Shown piece by piece: positions 9,623 through 18,451 of a stretch of DNA of 64,000 bases. The DNA comes from Bifidobacterium subtile. GTDB lineage: Bacteria; Actinomycetota; Actinomycetes; Actinomycetales; Bifidobacteriaceae. Numbering within the stretch: position 1 is the stretch's first letter; each line of letters begins with the position of its first letter. The notes beneath the pieces were generated by a model. It was not told the origin of the DNA, searched no databases, and saw only the letters and a list, made by a program, of their open reading frames with translations. The stretch is from contig NZ_JGZR01000006.1 in the NCBI RefSeq assembly GCF_000741775.1, positions 124,001 through 188,000 on the forward strand, given 5' to 3'. The translations under genes and the position numbers were made by a program.

Positions 9623-10318
9623 ATGAAGTACAGCGGGACGGAACGCGGCGATACAACTCGCATCGGCGCGAAGCATAGTGGCCCAGGGCGTGGCGTGGTG
9701 CGGCGCAGCTACAGCTATGGGCAGGCGATGCGTGAGGCGCTGCGATTGGGGCGTCAAGCCGCAGAAGAAGGGGAAGTGCCGGTCGGAGCGCTCGTGGTGG
9801 ATGCCGAGGGGCGGGTTCTTGGGCGGGGGCGCAACCGACGCGAGGCCGCCGGCGATCCGTTGGCGCATGCTGAAGTAGAAGCGATGAGAGCCGCCGCGCA
9901 GGCGATGCGTGAGCGGCGGAAGAGGCAGCGCGGCACTCTTCGCGATGACGATAATGCTGCTGATGATCCTGCAGATGATCCTGCTGTGCGCTCGCATGCT
10001 GGTGACGCTTCGATGCCTTTCATGTCTCCGGTGCCTGCAGCAGCTAGGGCAGCTGAACGTCATACATCGTGGAATCTCGCCGATTGTACGCTGGTGGTCA
10101 CGCTTGAGCCTTGCCCCATGTGTGCCGGAGCGGCGTTGCAGGCGCATGTAGGTCGTATCGTCTTCGGCGCGTGGGATGCGAAGCTCGGGGCCTGTGGATC
10201 GGTATGGGATATTCCGCGCGATCCGCATATCGGGCCTCATCCGGAGGTTGTCGGCGGCGTGGAGGAGGAGGCCTGCATGGCGCTGTTGCGCGATTTCTTC
10301 CGCACGCGCAGACGCTAG
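9623..10318 (+). CDS. tadA: tRNA adenosine(34) deaminase TadA with internal low-complexity insertion
   Basis: This enzyme converts A34 to inosine in tRNA-Arg(ACG). The cytidine/deoxycytidylate deaminase fold is evident from 'HAEVEAM' (zinc His and catalytic Glu) and 'PCPMCAGA' (two zinc Cys), followed by the TadA-typical 'RIVFGAWDAKLGACGS'. At 231 residues it is longer than the usual 150-170. Extra sequence lies in an N-terminal extension and in a charged insertion of about 50 residues between the two zinc motifs (around 9897-10073), including 'RDDDNAADDPADDPAV'. The frame stays open through the insertion, so it is probably translated. Confidence 0.92.
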   Translation: MKYSGTERGDTTRIGAKHSGPGRGVVRRSYSYGQAMREALRLGRQAAEEGEVPVGALVVDAEGRVLGRGRNRREAAGDPLAHAEVEAMRAAAQAMRERRKRQRGTLRDDDNAADDPADDPAVRSHAGDASMPFMSPVPAAARAAERHTSWNLADCTLVVTLEPCPMCAGAALQAHVGRIVFGAWDAKLGACGSVWDIPRDPHIGPHPEVVGGVEEEACMALLRDFFRTRRR

Positions 10319-10439
10319 AGTCATTTTCTTGTTCTTCGCAAGAAACACGCTGAAGGTGGAAAGAAAGCATCGGCCATTTAGCATGGGAGCCATGACAGCC
10401 CCGTGTTTTCGCACGTGTTCGACGATGAAGGGAAGCCCG

Positions 10440-12689
10440 ATGACCGCTACAGCACCCATGGCAATGAACGATTCCGCGACGCAGATGTTTACCGGCGTTG
10501 CGGCCGACGGGCGAGCGGTGAAGGCCGTATACCTCTCCCGGCCCCGAGCGGATGTCGCTTTTGCCGTGGCGGTGGTCGACCACGATTTGCCGCGCGTCGT
10601 GCATTGGGGGCGGCCGCTGGCGCATCCGCAAGCCCTGCTGAACATGGTCGACGCCCTGCAGCCGCAGCGTGTCTCCGGCGCGTTGGATGAGACACAATGG
10701 CCGAGCGTGCTGCCTACGCAGGCCGAGAGCTGGACCGGTGCCACGCGGTTCGTGGCGCGGCGCAATGACGTGGAATTGTTCTGCAAGTTTACGGTGGGCG
10801 ATGTGCGCGTTGACGACGAGAGCGCGGCGCTCATCGTGTCTGCTGCCGACGAGGAGCAGGGAGTCGCGCTGGCCTGGACGTGCGAGCTGACCGCCAGCGG
10901 TTTGGTGCGTCAGCGGGCCGAAGTGCGCAATACGGGCGAGGGCGAGCTGGCCGTCGACAAGGTGGAGCTCGGCTTCGGCGTGCCCGCCGGCGCTCTTGAA
11001 GTGCTTACCACAAGCGGCCATCACCTGCGCGAACGCCACCCGCAGCGTCAGCTGCTGCAGCAGGAGCGCATCGAACGCGTCTCCATGACCGGTCGACCCG
11101 ATTTCGATGCCTCGCTGCTGCTGACCATCGGCGTGCCTGGGTTCGGCTTCGAGCGCGGCGAGGCGTACGCGGTGCACACGGCGTGGAGCGGCAACAGCGT
11201 GCTGGCGGCCGAGCGCAACGCCTACAGCCAAGGCCAGATCAGCGGCGGCGAAGTGTTGCTCGGCGGGGAGATCATACTGCGTGAGCCTGGAGCTGCCGGT
11301 ACGGAACCCGATGCCTACGCAACCCCATGGGTCTACGGCGCATACGGCGATGGCTTGAACGAGATCGCCCAGCGTTTCCACGCCCAGATACGGGCGCAGC
11401 ACCCCGAGTTGGCCGCCAAGCCGCGCCCGGTGATACTGAACACTTGGGAGGCCGTGTACTTCGAACATGATTTCGACACGTTGAAGGCGCTTGCGGACAA
11501 GGCCAACAAGTCCGGCGTGGAGCGTTTCGTCGTGGACGACGGCTGGTTCGGAAGCCGTCGCGATGATACCAAAGCCTTGGGCGATTGGCAGATCTCGTCG
11601 CAGGTCTGGCCCGAGGGCGATAAGAGCCTCAAGACGCTTGCCGACTACGTGCATGCGCTGGGCATGGAGTTCGGCCTGTGGTTCGAGCCGGAGATGATCA
11701 GCCCTGATTCCGACGCGGCTCGCGCGCATCCCGACTGGATCGTGAAGCCCACCCTGCATCGGCTGCCGATGCAGGGGCGCTCGCAGCAGGTCATCGACCT
11801 GAGCAATCCGGAGGCTTTCGCATACGTTCTTGGCTGCATGGACGCGCTGGTCGAGGAGCTGGGCATCGACTACATCAAATGGGATCACAACAAGCTCGTC
11901 ACCGAGGCGGTGTCGCCGCGCAGCGGGCGGCCAATGGTGCATGCGCAGACCGTGTCCGTGTACGAGATCTTCCGCAGGCTTCGCCGGCATCACAAGGATC
12001 TCGAGATTGAAAGCTGTTCCTCCGGCGGCGGGCGCATCGACTTGGGCATTCTCGAATTCGCGAGCAGGGTGTGGGTCTCCGACTGCGTCGACCCGGTGGA
12101 GCGTGCCACGATTCAGCGCTACACGTCACTGCTGGTGCCGCCCGAAATGATGGGCGAGCATGTGGGCGCCAGCCCGGCGCATTCCACGATGCGTGCCACG
12201 AGCCAGGAATTGCGCATGGCCACGGCGTTCTTCGGGCATATGGGCATCGAGTGGAATCTGCTCAAGCAGTCGGCGCAATCGCTTGATGAGCTGGCGGCAT
12301 GGGTGGAGGCCTTCAAGGCACATCGCGCCGACTTCGCCTCCGGGCTGGTCGTTCACAACGATTCCCTGGACCCGGCTGTGCAGCTTGACGGCGTAGTGTG
12401 CGCCGATGGTTCGCGGGCCGTCTACCGGTTTACCCAGCGCACCACTTCGGCCACCTATCCCGCCGCGCCGGTACGCTTGCCCGGTCTGGACCCTGCCGCC
12501 ATGTACCGTGTGCGACCGCTGGCCGTGAACCGCGATTTGGGCAGCGACATCACGAATGCGCAGAGCCCGAGCGGCTGGTGGAATGCCGAAGGCGTCACGC
12601 TTGACGGCAGGACCTTGCAGACCTATGGCCTGCGCGTGCCCTCATTGCACCCGGCGCAGGCCGTGTTGTTCGAGACCTTGCGTCAATAA
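10440..12689 (+). CDS. GH36 alpha-galactosidase
   Basis: Cytoplasmic alpha-galactosidase of 749 residues that releases galactose from raffinose, stachyose or melibiose. GH36 motifs run in order: 'VVDDGWFG', 'GLWFEPEMISPDSD', 'YIKWDHNK' with nucleophile D482, 'ESCSSGGGRIDLG', and 'SDCVDP' with acid/base D548. The N-terminal third is the beta-supersandwich domain. ATG 10440 was chosen because AAGGGA lies 6-8 bases upstream; in-frame ATGs further upstream lack this. It sits beside a ROK regulator and an ABC importer, an arrangement like known bifidobacterial raffinose loci. Confidence 0.96.
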   Translation: MTATAPMAMNDSATQMFTGVAADGRAVKAVYLSRPRADVAFAVAVVDHDLPRVVHWGRPLAHPQALLNMVDALQPQRVSGALDETQWPSVLPTQAESWTGATRFVARRNDVELFCKFTVGDVRVDDESAALIVSAADEEQGVALAWTCELTASGLVRQRAEVRNTGEGELAVDKVELGFGVPAGALEVLTTSGHHLRERHPQRQLLQQERIERVSMTGRPDFDASLLLTIGVPGFGFERGEAYAVHTAWSGNSVLAAERNAYSQGQISGGEVLLGGEIILREPGAAGTEPDAYATPWVYGAYGDGLNEIAQRFHAQIRAQHPELAAKPRPVILNTWEAVYFEHDFDTLKALADKANKSGVERFVVDDGWFGSRRDDTKALGDWQISSQVWPEGDKSLKTLADYVHALGMEFGLWFEPEMISPDSDAARAHPDWIVKPTLHRLPMQGRSQQVIDLSNPEAFAYVLGCMDALVEELGIDYIKWDHNKLVTEAVSPRSGRPMVHAQTVSVYEIFRRLRRHHKDLEIESCSSGGGRIDLGILEFASRVWVSDCVDPVERATIQRYTSLLVPPEMMGEHVGASPAHSTMRATSQELRMATAFFGHMGIEWNLLKQSAQSLDELAAWVEAFKAHRADFASGLVVHNDSLDPAVQLDGVVCADGSRAVYRFTQRTTSATYPAAPVRLPGLDPAAMYRVRPLAVNRDLGSDITNAQSPSGWWNAEGVTLDGRTLQTYGLRVPSLHPAQAVLFETLRQ

Positions 12690-12698
12690 ATCTGGTAT

Positions 12699-12744
12699 GC
12701 ATCATTTATGACAATATATCTGCGCCCAAAGGCACAAATGATGC
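12699..12744. repeat. Inverted repeat, copy 1 (GCATCATTT/AAATGATGC)
   Basis: GCATCATTT (12699-12707) and AAATGATGC (12736-12744) are perfect complements separated by 28 bases. They lie between the convergent alpha-galactosidase and ROK genes. A related inverted repeat occurs at 17675-17719, on the other side of the same locus. Confidence 0.7.
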
Positions 12745-12771
12745 GGCATGTCGCATGCAGCACGCAGTCGT

Positions 12772-14046
12772 TCAGCAGTCCACTGGGCTTATGTGCCGCA
12801 CGATGGCCTGGGATGCGGCGGCCTTCGCCCAGAGCTGCCAGTCGTGGTCAACGATGTCGAAACGCACCGGGGCGCATTGGCTGTGGCGGTAGTGGTTGAT
12901 GCCGTCGCGCACGGAGTCGGTGCCGAGCTGGACGATGAACGCCGTTTCGCCGGCGACCATGATCTTGTCGGGCATGGCGAGGTTCGCGACGATGGCGATC
13001 AGCGTGCCCAGTCGAAAACAAGTGCGGCTGACCAAGCGCGTGGCCAGGGAAGCCCCGGAGCGCACATCGCGCTCGAAATCGGAGAATCTCGCCTCGTGGC
13101 CGATCATCTGCGAATATTCCTGCGCAATCGAATCGGTCGTCAGGCATTGCGCACACCCGACGTGGCCGGCGATGCACTGCGGGCCGTTCGGGTCGAGCGG
13201 AATATGCCCGGCCAATCCGTAGCTTTTGTCTGGGTAATCCACCGGGCTGCCGTGCACGGCCAGCGAATAGCCCACGCCAACGCCCATTGTGATGATGGCG
13301 AAGGCATTCAGCCCTACGCCCGGGCCGAACCAGCTGGCATCCACAAGCAGCGAGTCGATGTCATTGAACACGCCGGTCGGCAGCCCGGTCGCCGCGCTGA
13401 CCATGGCGGCAAGATCGACGGGCTTCTCCCAATGCAGGAACGGCGAGAAGGTGACTATCGCATCGCCCTGCACGTGCCCGGCCAGCGCGACTCCCACTGC
13501 GGTCGGCGCGGCGAGTCCTTGTGCTGCAAGGTCTTGCGAGCATTCGGCCGTCAGCTCGCAGAGACAGGAGACCACGGATGCGGGACTCTGATCCGTGAGT
13601 GCGCGTTCGTGGCTTTCGATGAGGACGCGACTGTGCGCATTCACCGCCGTGGCGACCGCGGAATTGGTATGCACTTTGATGCCGATGAAGGTCTTGGCGT
13701 CGGCGCATACCGCCAGCGCTGTCTGCGGTCTGCCGCGGCGGCGTTCCGCGCCCGCCTTCGCTGCAAGACCTGCGGCTGCGCTCAACGTGGCCGACTTTGA
13801 TGCGCCCGCCCCCAGCTCAGAAACTGAGGCCGGCTTTCCGCCGGACCCTTCCGCAGGCGGCAGCTCTTCGATCACGCCTTCATGGATCAGATCGCTGGTG
13901 ATGCGAGAAAGCGCTCCCTGCGAAAGGCCGAGCATCTTGGCCAGGGTAGTGCGTGCCACGGGCCCGTATTTCAGGATGCTCGCGGCTACGCGGTAGGTGT
14001 ACTGCGAGCCGGTGAACCATTGCGGTATCGGATGCGTTGCGGCCAT
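12772..14046 (-). CDS. ROK-family transcriptional regulator (NagC/XylR type)
   Basis: Sugar-responsive repressor of 424 residues. The N-terminal winged helix-turn-helix reads 'RTTLAKMLGLSQGALSRITSDL'. The ROK domain follows, with the zinc-site motif 'CIAGHVGCAQC' late in the protein. ATG at 14046 is preceded by GAGGAG; longer in-frame starts are not. A Gly/Ala/Ser-rich linker ('LGAGASKSATLSAAAGLAAK') separates the domains and looks like an inserted low-complexity segment. It is divergent from the binding-protein gene at 14292 and convergent with the alpha-galactosidase, so it probably controls alpha-galactoside uptake and use. Confidence 0.93.
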   Translation of the reverse strand: MAATHPIPQWFTGSQYTYRVAASILKYGPVARTTLAKMLGLSQGALSRITSDLIHEGVIEELPPAEGSGGKPASVSELGAGASKSATLSAAAGLAAKAGAERRRGRPQTALAVCADAKTFIGIKVHTNSAVATAVNAHSRVLIESHERALTDQSPASVVSCLCELTAECSQDLAAQGLAAPTAVGVALAGHVQGDAIVTFSPFLHWEKPVDLAAMVSAATGLPTGVFNDIDSLLVDASWFGPGVGLNAFAIITMGVGVGYSLAVHGSPVDYPDKSYGLAGHIPLDPNGPQCIAGHVGCAQCLTTDSIAQEYSQMIGHEARFSDFERDVRSGASLATRLVSRTCFRLGTLIAIVANLAMPDKIMVAGETAFIVQLGTDSVRDGINHYRHSQCAPVRFDIVDHDWQLWAKAAASQAIVRHISPVDC

Positions 14047-14291
14047 CGGAATCTCCTCGCCATGTATCTTCTTTATCTGAACAACAAAATAGTCGAAATC
14101 GCGGATTTCCGTTATAGGCTCATAGTTCGCGGTGTCTGCGGGACCGTTGGCGCAGCACCGATGCCTCGCTTTATTTGCCAAGCTCATGTGGCACGCGGAG
14201 ACTGGGAATGAAATCGGCCGCCATCTAGAGTGAGTACATATTTAGGCCACGGCGAGGAAGCCGCGGCCGCCAAGAGCAAAGGAGTCTATTC

Positions 14292-15584
14292 ATGGACACG
14301 GATTCTCACCGGACTCGAGGATCGCTGCGTCGGATACTGGCCAGGACCGTAGGCGCGGCTTGCGCACTCGCCGTCGGCATCGGCTTAGCGGGATGCGGGT
14401 CCTCGAACGCCGGCCAAGTCACCTTGGATTTCTTCCAGTTCAAATTCGAAGCAAGCGACTGGTTCAACAAGGCCTCCCGCGATTTCGAGAAATCGCACCC
14501 GAATATTCGCATCAATGTGAACAACTCGCCGAACTCCAACCCCGATCTGCGCACACGACTGGTGAAGAACCGGACGCCGGACGTCATCACCATCAACGGC
14601 GACATCAACTTCGGCATGCTCGCGGAAGCAGGCGTATTCCACGATTTCACCGACGATCCGATCGTGAGCGAACTCAATCCCGGCATGGTCAAAATCGCCA
14701 AGGACCTGGTCCAGAGCACCGACCCCTCGCATAAGCGTTTGTACGGCATCCCCTTCGCGGGCAACGCCAGCGGCTACCTCATCAACGAGGACCTGTGGCG
14801 CAAGGCCGGACTCGATCCGAGCCATCCGCCGACTACATGGGATGAGTTCATCAACGCGCTCAAGACCTTTAAGCAGCAGAACATCACGCCGCTCGAAGCC
14901 AGTTACGGCGATCCGTGGACGCTGCAGGCGCCGTTGTCTTCGCTCAACTCGACGCTGGTGCCGGAAACCGAGTACGCCAAGCTCAGGGAAGGCACGGCCA
15001 CGTTCGCCGATTTGTGGAAGCCGGTTTCGGGCAAGCTGGTTGAAATGTACCAGAACTACACCCAGACGAATCCGGGCGCGACCTACCAGCAGGCCACGCA
15101 GGACTTCGCCAACGGCAAGGCCGCGGTGCTTCCGCTCGGCACGTACGCCATACCGCAGGTCCGCCTGATCAACAAGAACATGAACATCCGCTTCGCGCAG
15201 ATGCCGGCCACCAACAACCCCAAGGAGCAGATGCTCACGGCAGGCGATGATGTGATACTGACCATGGGCGCGGACACCAAGCACCCCAAGGAAGCGCGCG
15301 AATTCGTTGATTTCCTCATGCAGCGCGAGCGTCTGGAGGATTACTCCAAGATACAGTCGGCCTTCACGCCGCTCAAGGAGACTTACGTCGGCGATAGAGC
15401 GTTGCAGGGGGTCGTGCCGTTCTTCAAGGAAGCGCGACTGACCGATTTCTGCGACCATTACGTGCCGCCCAGCATCAATATCGCGGGCTTCCTGCAGACG
15501 CTGGTACAGAACGGCAATGTCGACCAGTTCACCGCGAGCATGCAGACCGAATACGACAAAGCGCAAGCGCGGAACTTCCGCTGA
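14292..15584 (+). CDS. Sugar ABC transporter substrate-binding lipoprotein (alpha-galactoside locus)
   Basis: Extracellular lipoprotein of 430 residues. The signal peptide ends with lipobox LAGC (C35). The mature protein has the family 1 binding-protein pattern, with '[20 protein letters not shown]' near the hinge and '[13 protein letters not shown]' in the C-lobe. The ribosome site AAAGGAG is 8 bases upstream. Two permease genes follow in the same direction. From its context beside a GH36 alpha-galactosidase and ROK regulator, the substrate is probably raffinose or a related alpha-1,6-oligosaccharide (inference). Confidence 0.94.
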   Translation: MDTDSHRTRGSLRRILARTVGAACALAVGIGLAGCGSSNAGQVTLDFFQFKFEASDWFNKASRDFEKSHPNIRINVNNSPNSNPDLRTRLVKNRTPDVITINGDINFGMLAEAGVFHDFTDDPIVSELNPGMVKIAKDLVQSTDPSHKRLYGIPFAGNASGYLINEDLWRKAGLDPSHPPTTWDEFINALKTFKQQNITPLEASYGDPWTLQAPLSSLNSTLVPETEYAKLREGTATFADLWKPVSGKLVEMYQNYTQTNPGATYQQATQDFANGKAAVLPLGTYAIPQVRLINKNMNIRFAQMPATNNPKEQMLTAGDDVILTMGADTKHPKEAREFVDFLMQRERLEDYSKIQSAFTPLKETYVGDRALQGVVPFFKEARLTDFCDHYVPPSINIAGFLQTLVQNGNVDQFTASMQTEYDKAQARNFR

Positions 15585-15606
15585 TAAGGAGAGGGACAGA
15601 GACATC

Positions 15607-16557
15607 ATGCAAACAGCACAAGCAGTTGCGCCAGCGGACAGTTCGCTCAGTGCGCAGAGCAAGCCAAAGAAGCCAAAGAAAATCAGCAAATTCTCCAAAC
15701 GCAAGGTCGACAAGGCCTATTACTGGATGACGGTTCCGGCAGCGCTGCTGGTTGTGGCCTTCCTGTACTGGCCGTTCATCCAAGGCGCCGCCTACTCGTT
15801 CACCAATTCGCAAGGATACGGCGAATTCAAGTGGATCGGCTTCAAGAACTACGGCGCCATGTTCTCGGACAGCCGCGTGCGCAACGCCTACTTGTTCACG
15901 ATTATCATCGCCCTCATCATCACCATCGGCACGAATCTGCTCGCGCTGCTGATTTCGGTGATGCTCAACGGCAAGATCGCCTTCAAGAACGGCTTCCGAG
16001 CCGTCTTCTTCATCCCCTTCACGCTGGCGATGCTGGTCATCGGCTACGTGTTCAAGTACCTGTTCATGGTGCCGATTCCCGCGCTTGGGCAGTCTTTGCA
16101 CATCTCGTGGCTGTCGACCTCGATGCTGACGAATCCGCAGCTGGCCTGGTTCCCGATCGCGTTCCTGTCGATCTGGCAGGGCGTCGCCTACACCACGCTG
16201 ATTTACCTGGCTGGCCTGCAGACCATCGACGCCGAACTGTATGAGGCTGCATCCATCGACGGCGTGAACACCTGGCAGCGCTTCTGGAGGATCACCTTCC
16301 CGCTGATCGGACCGTTCGTGACGATCAACATGGTGCTGAGCCTCAAGAACTCGCTCGGCATCTTCGATCAGATCGTCGCATTGACGAACGGCGGGCCGGA
16401 TTCCAAGACCGAATCCGTCTCCTACCTCATCTTCACCAATGGACTGGGCAATGGCGAGTATTCGTATCAGATGGCGAACGCGGTCGTCTTCTTCATCGTC
16501 CTTGCCATCTTCGCCTTCGTCCAGTTGAACTTCTTCGGCAGCAAGGAAAAGGTCTGA
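15607..16557 (+). CDS. Sugar ABC transporter permease, MalF type (alpha-galactoside locus)
   Basis: Membrane subunit of 316 residues. A lysine-rich N-terminus ('KPKKPKKISKFSKRK') precedes six predicted transmembrane segments starting at 'YYWMTVPAALLVVAFLYWP'. The EAA loop is 'EAASIDGVNTWQRFW'. ATG 15607 lies 12 bases after AAGGAGAGG (15586-15594). It is the first of two permease genes directly after the binding protein, and no ATPase gene follows. Confidence 0.94.
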   Translation: MQTAQAVAPADSSLSAQSKPKKPKKISKFSKRKVDKAYYWMTVPAALLVVAFLYWPFIQGAAYSFTNSQGYGEFKWIGFKNYGAMFSDSRVRNAYLFTIIIALIITIGTNLLALLISVMLNGKIAFKNGFRAVFFIPFTLAMLVIGYVFKYLFMVPIPALGQSLHISWLSTSMLTNPQLAWFPIAFLSIWQGVAYTTLIYLAGLQTIDAELYEAASIDGVNTWQRFWRITFPLIGPFVTINMVLSLKNSLGIFDQIVALTNGGPDSKTESVSYLIFTNGLGNGEYSYQMANAVVFFIVLAIFAFVQLNFFGSKEKV

Positions 16558-16621
16558 TCGGCCCGGCGGGATGCCGAGACAGTCGATACGACAGCCGATA
16601 AGACATAAGGAGCATGAACAC

Positions 16622-17521
16622 ATGAGCAATGCAGCAAGTTTGAATATTTCGCAATCGCAGGTTAAGGCGGCACCGGTTCCGACGCAGGTTCCGACGCCGC
16701 AGTACAGGAAGGATCATCGGGTCAACTGGTGGCTCACCGCCGTAGTAGCGGTCATGTCGCTGACGATTCTGGTGCCGCTGTATTTCACCGTCGTCACCGC
16801 GCTGAAGACCCCGGCCGAGGCGGGCACGTTCAGCCTGCCGAACAGTTGGCAGTGGCATAATTTCGCTGATGCGTGGACGCAGGTCAACTACCCCAAGGCC
16901 GCGCTGAACTCCGCGATCATCACCGTGGTGTCGGTGGTGCTGACGCTGCTGACCAACACCTTCGTGGCGTACGCGGTCGCCCGCAACATGGACAAGCGCT
17001 TCTTCCGCTTCCTGTACTACTTCTTCCTGGCGATGATGTTCGTGCCGTTCACGGTGATCATGCTGCCGATCGCCAAGGAGATGGGCGCGTTGCATCTCGA
17101 CAATCTAGTGGGGCTGTTCCTGTTGTACATGATTCTGGGCGTCGGCTCGAACCTGTTCATCGCCATCGGCTTCATCCGCTCGATTCCCGAGTCGCTTGAG
17201 GAGGCCGCGCGCATCGACGGAGCCAGCACATGGGGCATCTTCTGGAAGATCATCTTCCCGCTGATGGGCCCGATCAACGCCACCATCGCGATTCTGACCG
17301 CGCTGTGGGCCTGGAACGACTTCCTGCTGCCGTTGATCATCCTCACCGACCGCAGCGCCCAGACCCTGCCGCTGGCCCAGTACGGTTTCCAGAACCAGTT
17401 CACCTCGAACTACCCGATGGCCTTCGCCAGTTACCTCATGGCTATGGCGCCAGTGTTGGTCGTCTACGTCTTCGCCCAAAAGTGGGTTATTAGTGGTGTG
17501 ATGAGTGGCGCGGTAAAGTAA
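16622..17521 (+). CDS. Sugar ABC transporter permease, MalG type (alpha-galactoside locus)
   Basis: Second membrane subunit of 299 residues. ATG 16622 follows AAGGAGC. Hydrophobic segments begin at 'WWLTAVVAVMSLTILVPLYF'. The EAA loop is 'EAARIDGASTWGIFW', and the C-terminus 'KWVISGVMSGAVK' is characteristic. It ends the operon; three hairpins follow its stop codon directly. Confidence 0.94.
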   Translation: MSNAASLNISQSQVKAAPVPTQVPTPQYRKDHRVNWWLTAVVAVMSLTILVPLYFTVVTALKTPAEAGTFSLPNSWQWHNFADAWTQVNYPKAALNSAIITVVSVVLTLLTNTFVAYAVARNMDKRFFRFLYYFFLAMMFVPFTVIMLPIAKEMGALHLDNLVGLFLLYMILGVGSNLFIAIGFIRSIPESLEEAARIDGASTWGIFWKIIFPLMGPINATIAILTALWAWNDFLLPLIILTDRSAQTLPLAQYGFQNQFTSNYPMAFASYLMAMAPVLVVYVFAQKWVISGVMSGAVK

Positions 17522-17522
17522 A

Positions 17523-17610
17523 GGACAGCGCAGTGCGCTGTCCGTTTACCGCGCCGAGCGGCCCACTAAGGGCCGCTCGGTAATATTGAGCCCCGCCAAA
17601 GGCGGGTCAA
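17523..17610. repeat. Three consecutive stem-loops directly after the permease gene
   Basis: Hairpin A pairs GGACAGCGCA (17523-17532) with TGCGCTGTCC (17534-17543). Hairpin B pairs CCGAGCGGCCC (17554-17564) with GGGCCGCTCGG (17570-17580). Hairpin C pairs TTGA..CCCGCC with GGCGGG.CAA (17586-17610). None has a T-tract. They may protect the 3' end of the permease message. Confidence 0.8.
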
Positions 17611-17674
17611 TAATTGCAGGACGCAGTGAAATAAAGGGCAGCCCAACCCTAGGCCGAGCCGCATAACGGACTAT

Positions 17675-17719
17675 GCATCATCTGCGACAGTTATGAGCGC
17701 TAAATGCCGCAAATGATGC
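17675..17719. repeat. Inverted repeat, copy 2 (GCATCATCTGCG/CGCAAATGATGC)
   Basis: The arms at 17675-17686 and 17708-17719 match at 11 of 12 positions. They share the GCATCAT/ATGATGC core with the repeat at 12699-12744. Confidence 0.65.
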
Positions 17720-17819
17720 GCATTACATGCAAAGTGTGGTTTGCGGCATACGGCGTCACCGAATTGCAGGACGCGGTGAAGTAAAAGACTGCGTCGCATC
17801 ACATCGGCTCACCCTATAA

Positions 17820-17873
17820 ACGTCACAACCCCCGTAATATCACGAGTATGCTGCGGGGCTTGTGACGTTTTTT
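17820..17873 (+). terminator. Strong terminator hairpin with T-tract; first unit of a palindrome array
   Basis: ACGTCACAACCCCCG (17820-17834) pairs with CGGGGCTTGTGACGT (17854-17868), followed by a run of six T. It lies between the convergent permease and ribbon-helix-helix genes and can end transcription from the left. Confidence 0.85.
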
Positions 17874-17993
17874 GGCGTTCAATCGTCACAACCCCCGCAT
17901 GATTACGAGGCTTGTGCGGGAATTGCGTCGTTTGAACGCCCTGAAACGACACAGGCCCCGCACAAGGCCCGGGAAACTGCGGGGATTGTGACG
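17874..17993. repeat. Two further related long palindromes (array units 2 and 3)
   Basis: Unit 2 spans 17874-17940 with outer arms GGCGTTCAA/TTGAACGCC and an inner CGTCACAACCCCCGCA-like stem. Unit 3 spans 17947-17993, where CGACACAGGCCCCGCA pairs with TGCGGGGATTGTGACG. Both share the CGTCACAA-CCCCG core of the adjoining terminator. Confidence 0.75.
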
Positions 17994-18027
17994 TCTGAGA
18001 GACAGGATCAATCGGCCGGACTAGAAG

Positions 18028-18381
18028 TCAGGCCGATTGTGCGGTTTTGTGGTGATTGCCGAGGTACTCGGCCACAGCCTTGCGTATCAGCGCTGACATG
18101 TTGATATGTTCTTCCCTTGCACCGGCAGCGGCCCAAGCATCGAGTTGTTCGGTGGTGCGGATGCGCCAGGTTTTCTTGGTGGTCTGACGCAGTTCTTGCC
18201 GGGGTCTTCCCGCGAAGATGGCGAGCAGGTCGTTGTCGGTCATGGCGGGAGCGTCTTCCTCCGCATACACGCTGCTTCCGGGGATCGGCGTGAGCATGCC
18301 GGCCTCGGCCTGGTCGGCCAAAGCATCGCTCCAATCGCGAATTTCGTCACGTTCCGTCTGCGTTCTAGTGATGTCGCTCAT
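18028..18381 (-). CDS. Small ribbon-helix-helix-like protein, antitoxin-like
   Basis: A 117-residue protein whose C-terminus ('RIRTTEQLDAWAAAG', then 'NMSALIRKAVAEYLGNH') fits the beta strand plus two helices of a ribbon-helix-helix DNA-binding domain. The N-terminal half is acidic, as in many antitoxins that wrap a toxin. ATG 18381 is preceded by GGAAAGGAA. No toxin gene is beside it: downstream is intergenic palindromes and upstream is the RpiR regulator. It could be an orphan antitoxin or a small autonomous regulator. Confidence 0.75.
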   Translation of the reverse strand: MSDITRTQTERDEIRDWSDALADQAEAGMLTPIPGSSVYAEEDAPAMTDNDLLAIFAGRPRQELRQTTKKTWRIRTTEQLDAWAAAGAREEHINMSALIRKAVAEYLGNHHKTAQSA

Positions 18382-18451
18382 GATTATTCCTTTCCTTGCC
18401 GAAATCTGCCTAACGGCGTGCTCGAGTGAGGTAGCGCCCATACCGCCACAC

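Noticed and set aside
17523..17993. A CRISPR array, considered because of repeated palindromes
   Set aside because: Repeats are few, differ in length, and are not separated by uniform spacers; no cas gene is nearby.
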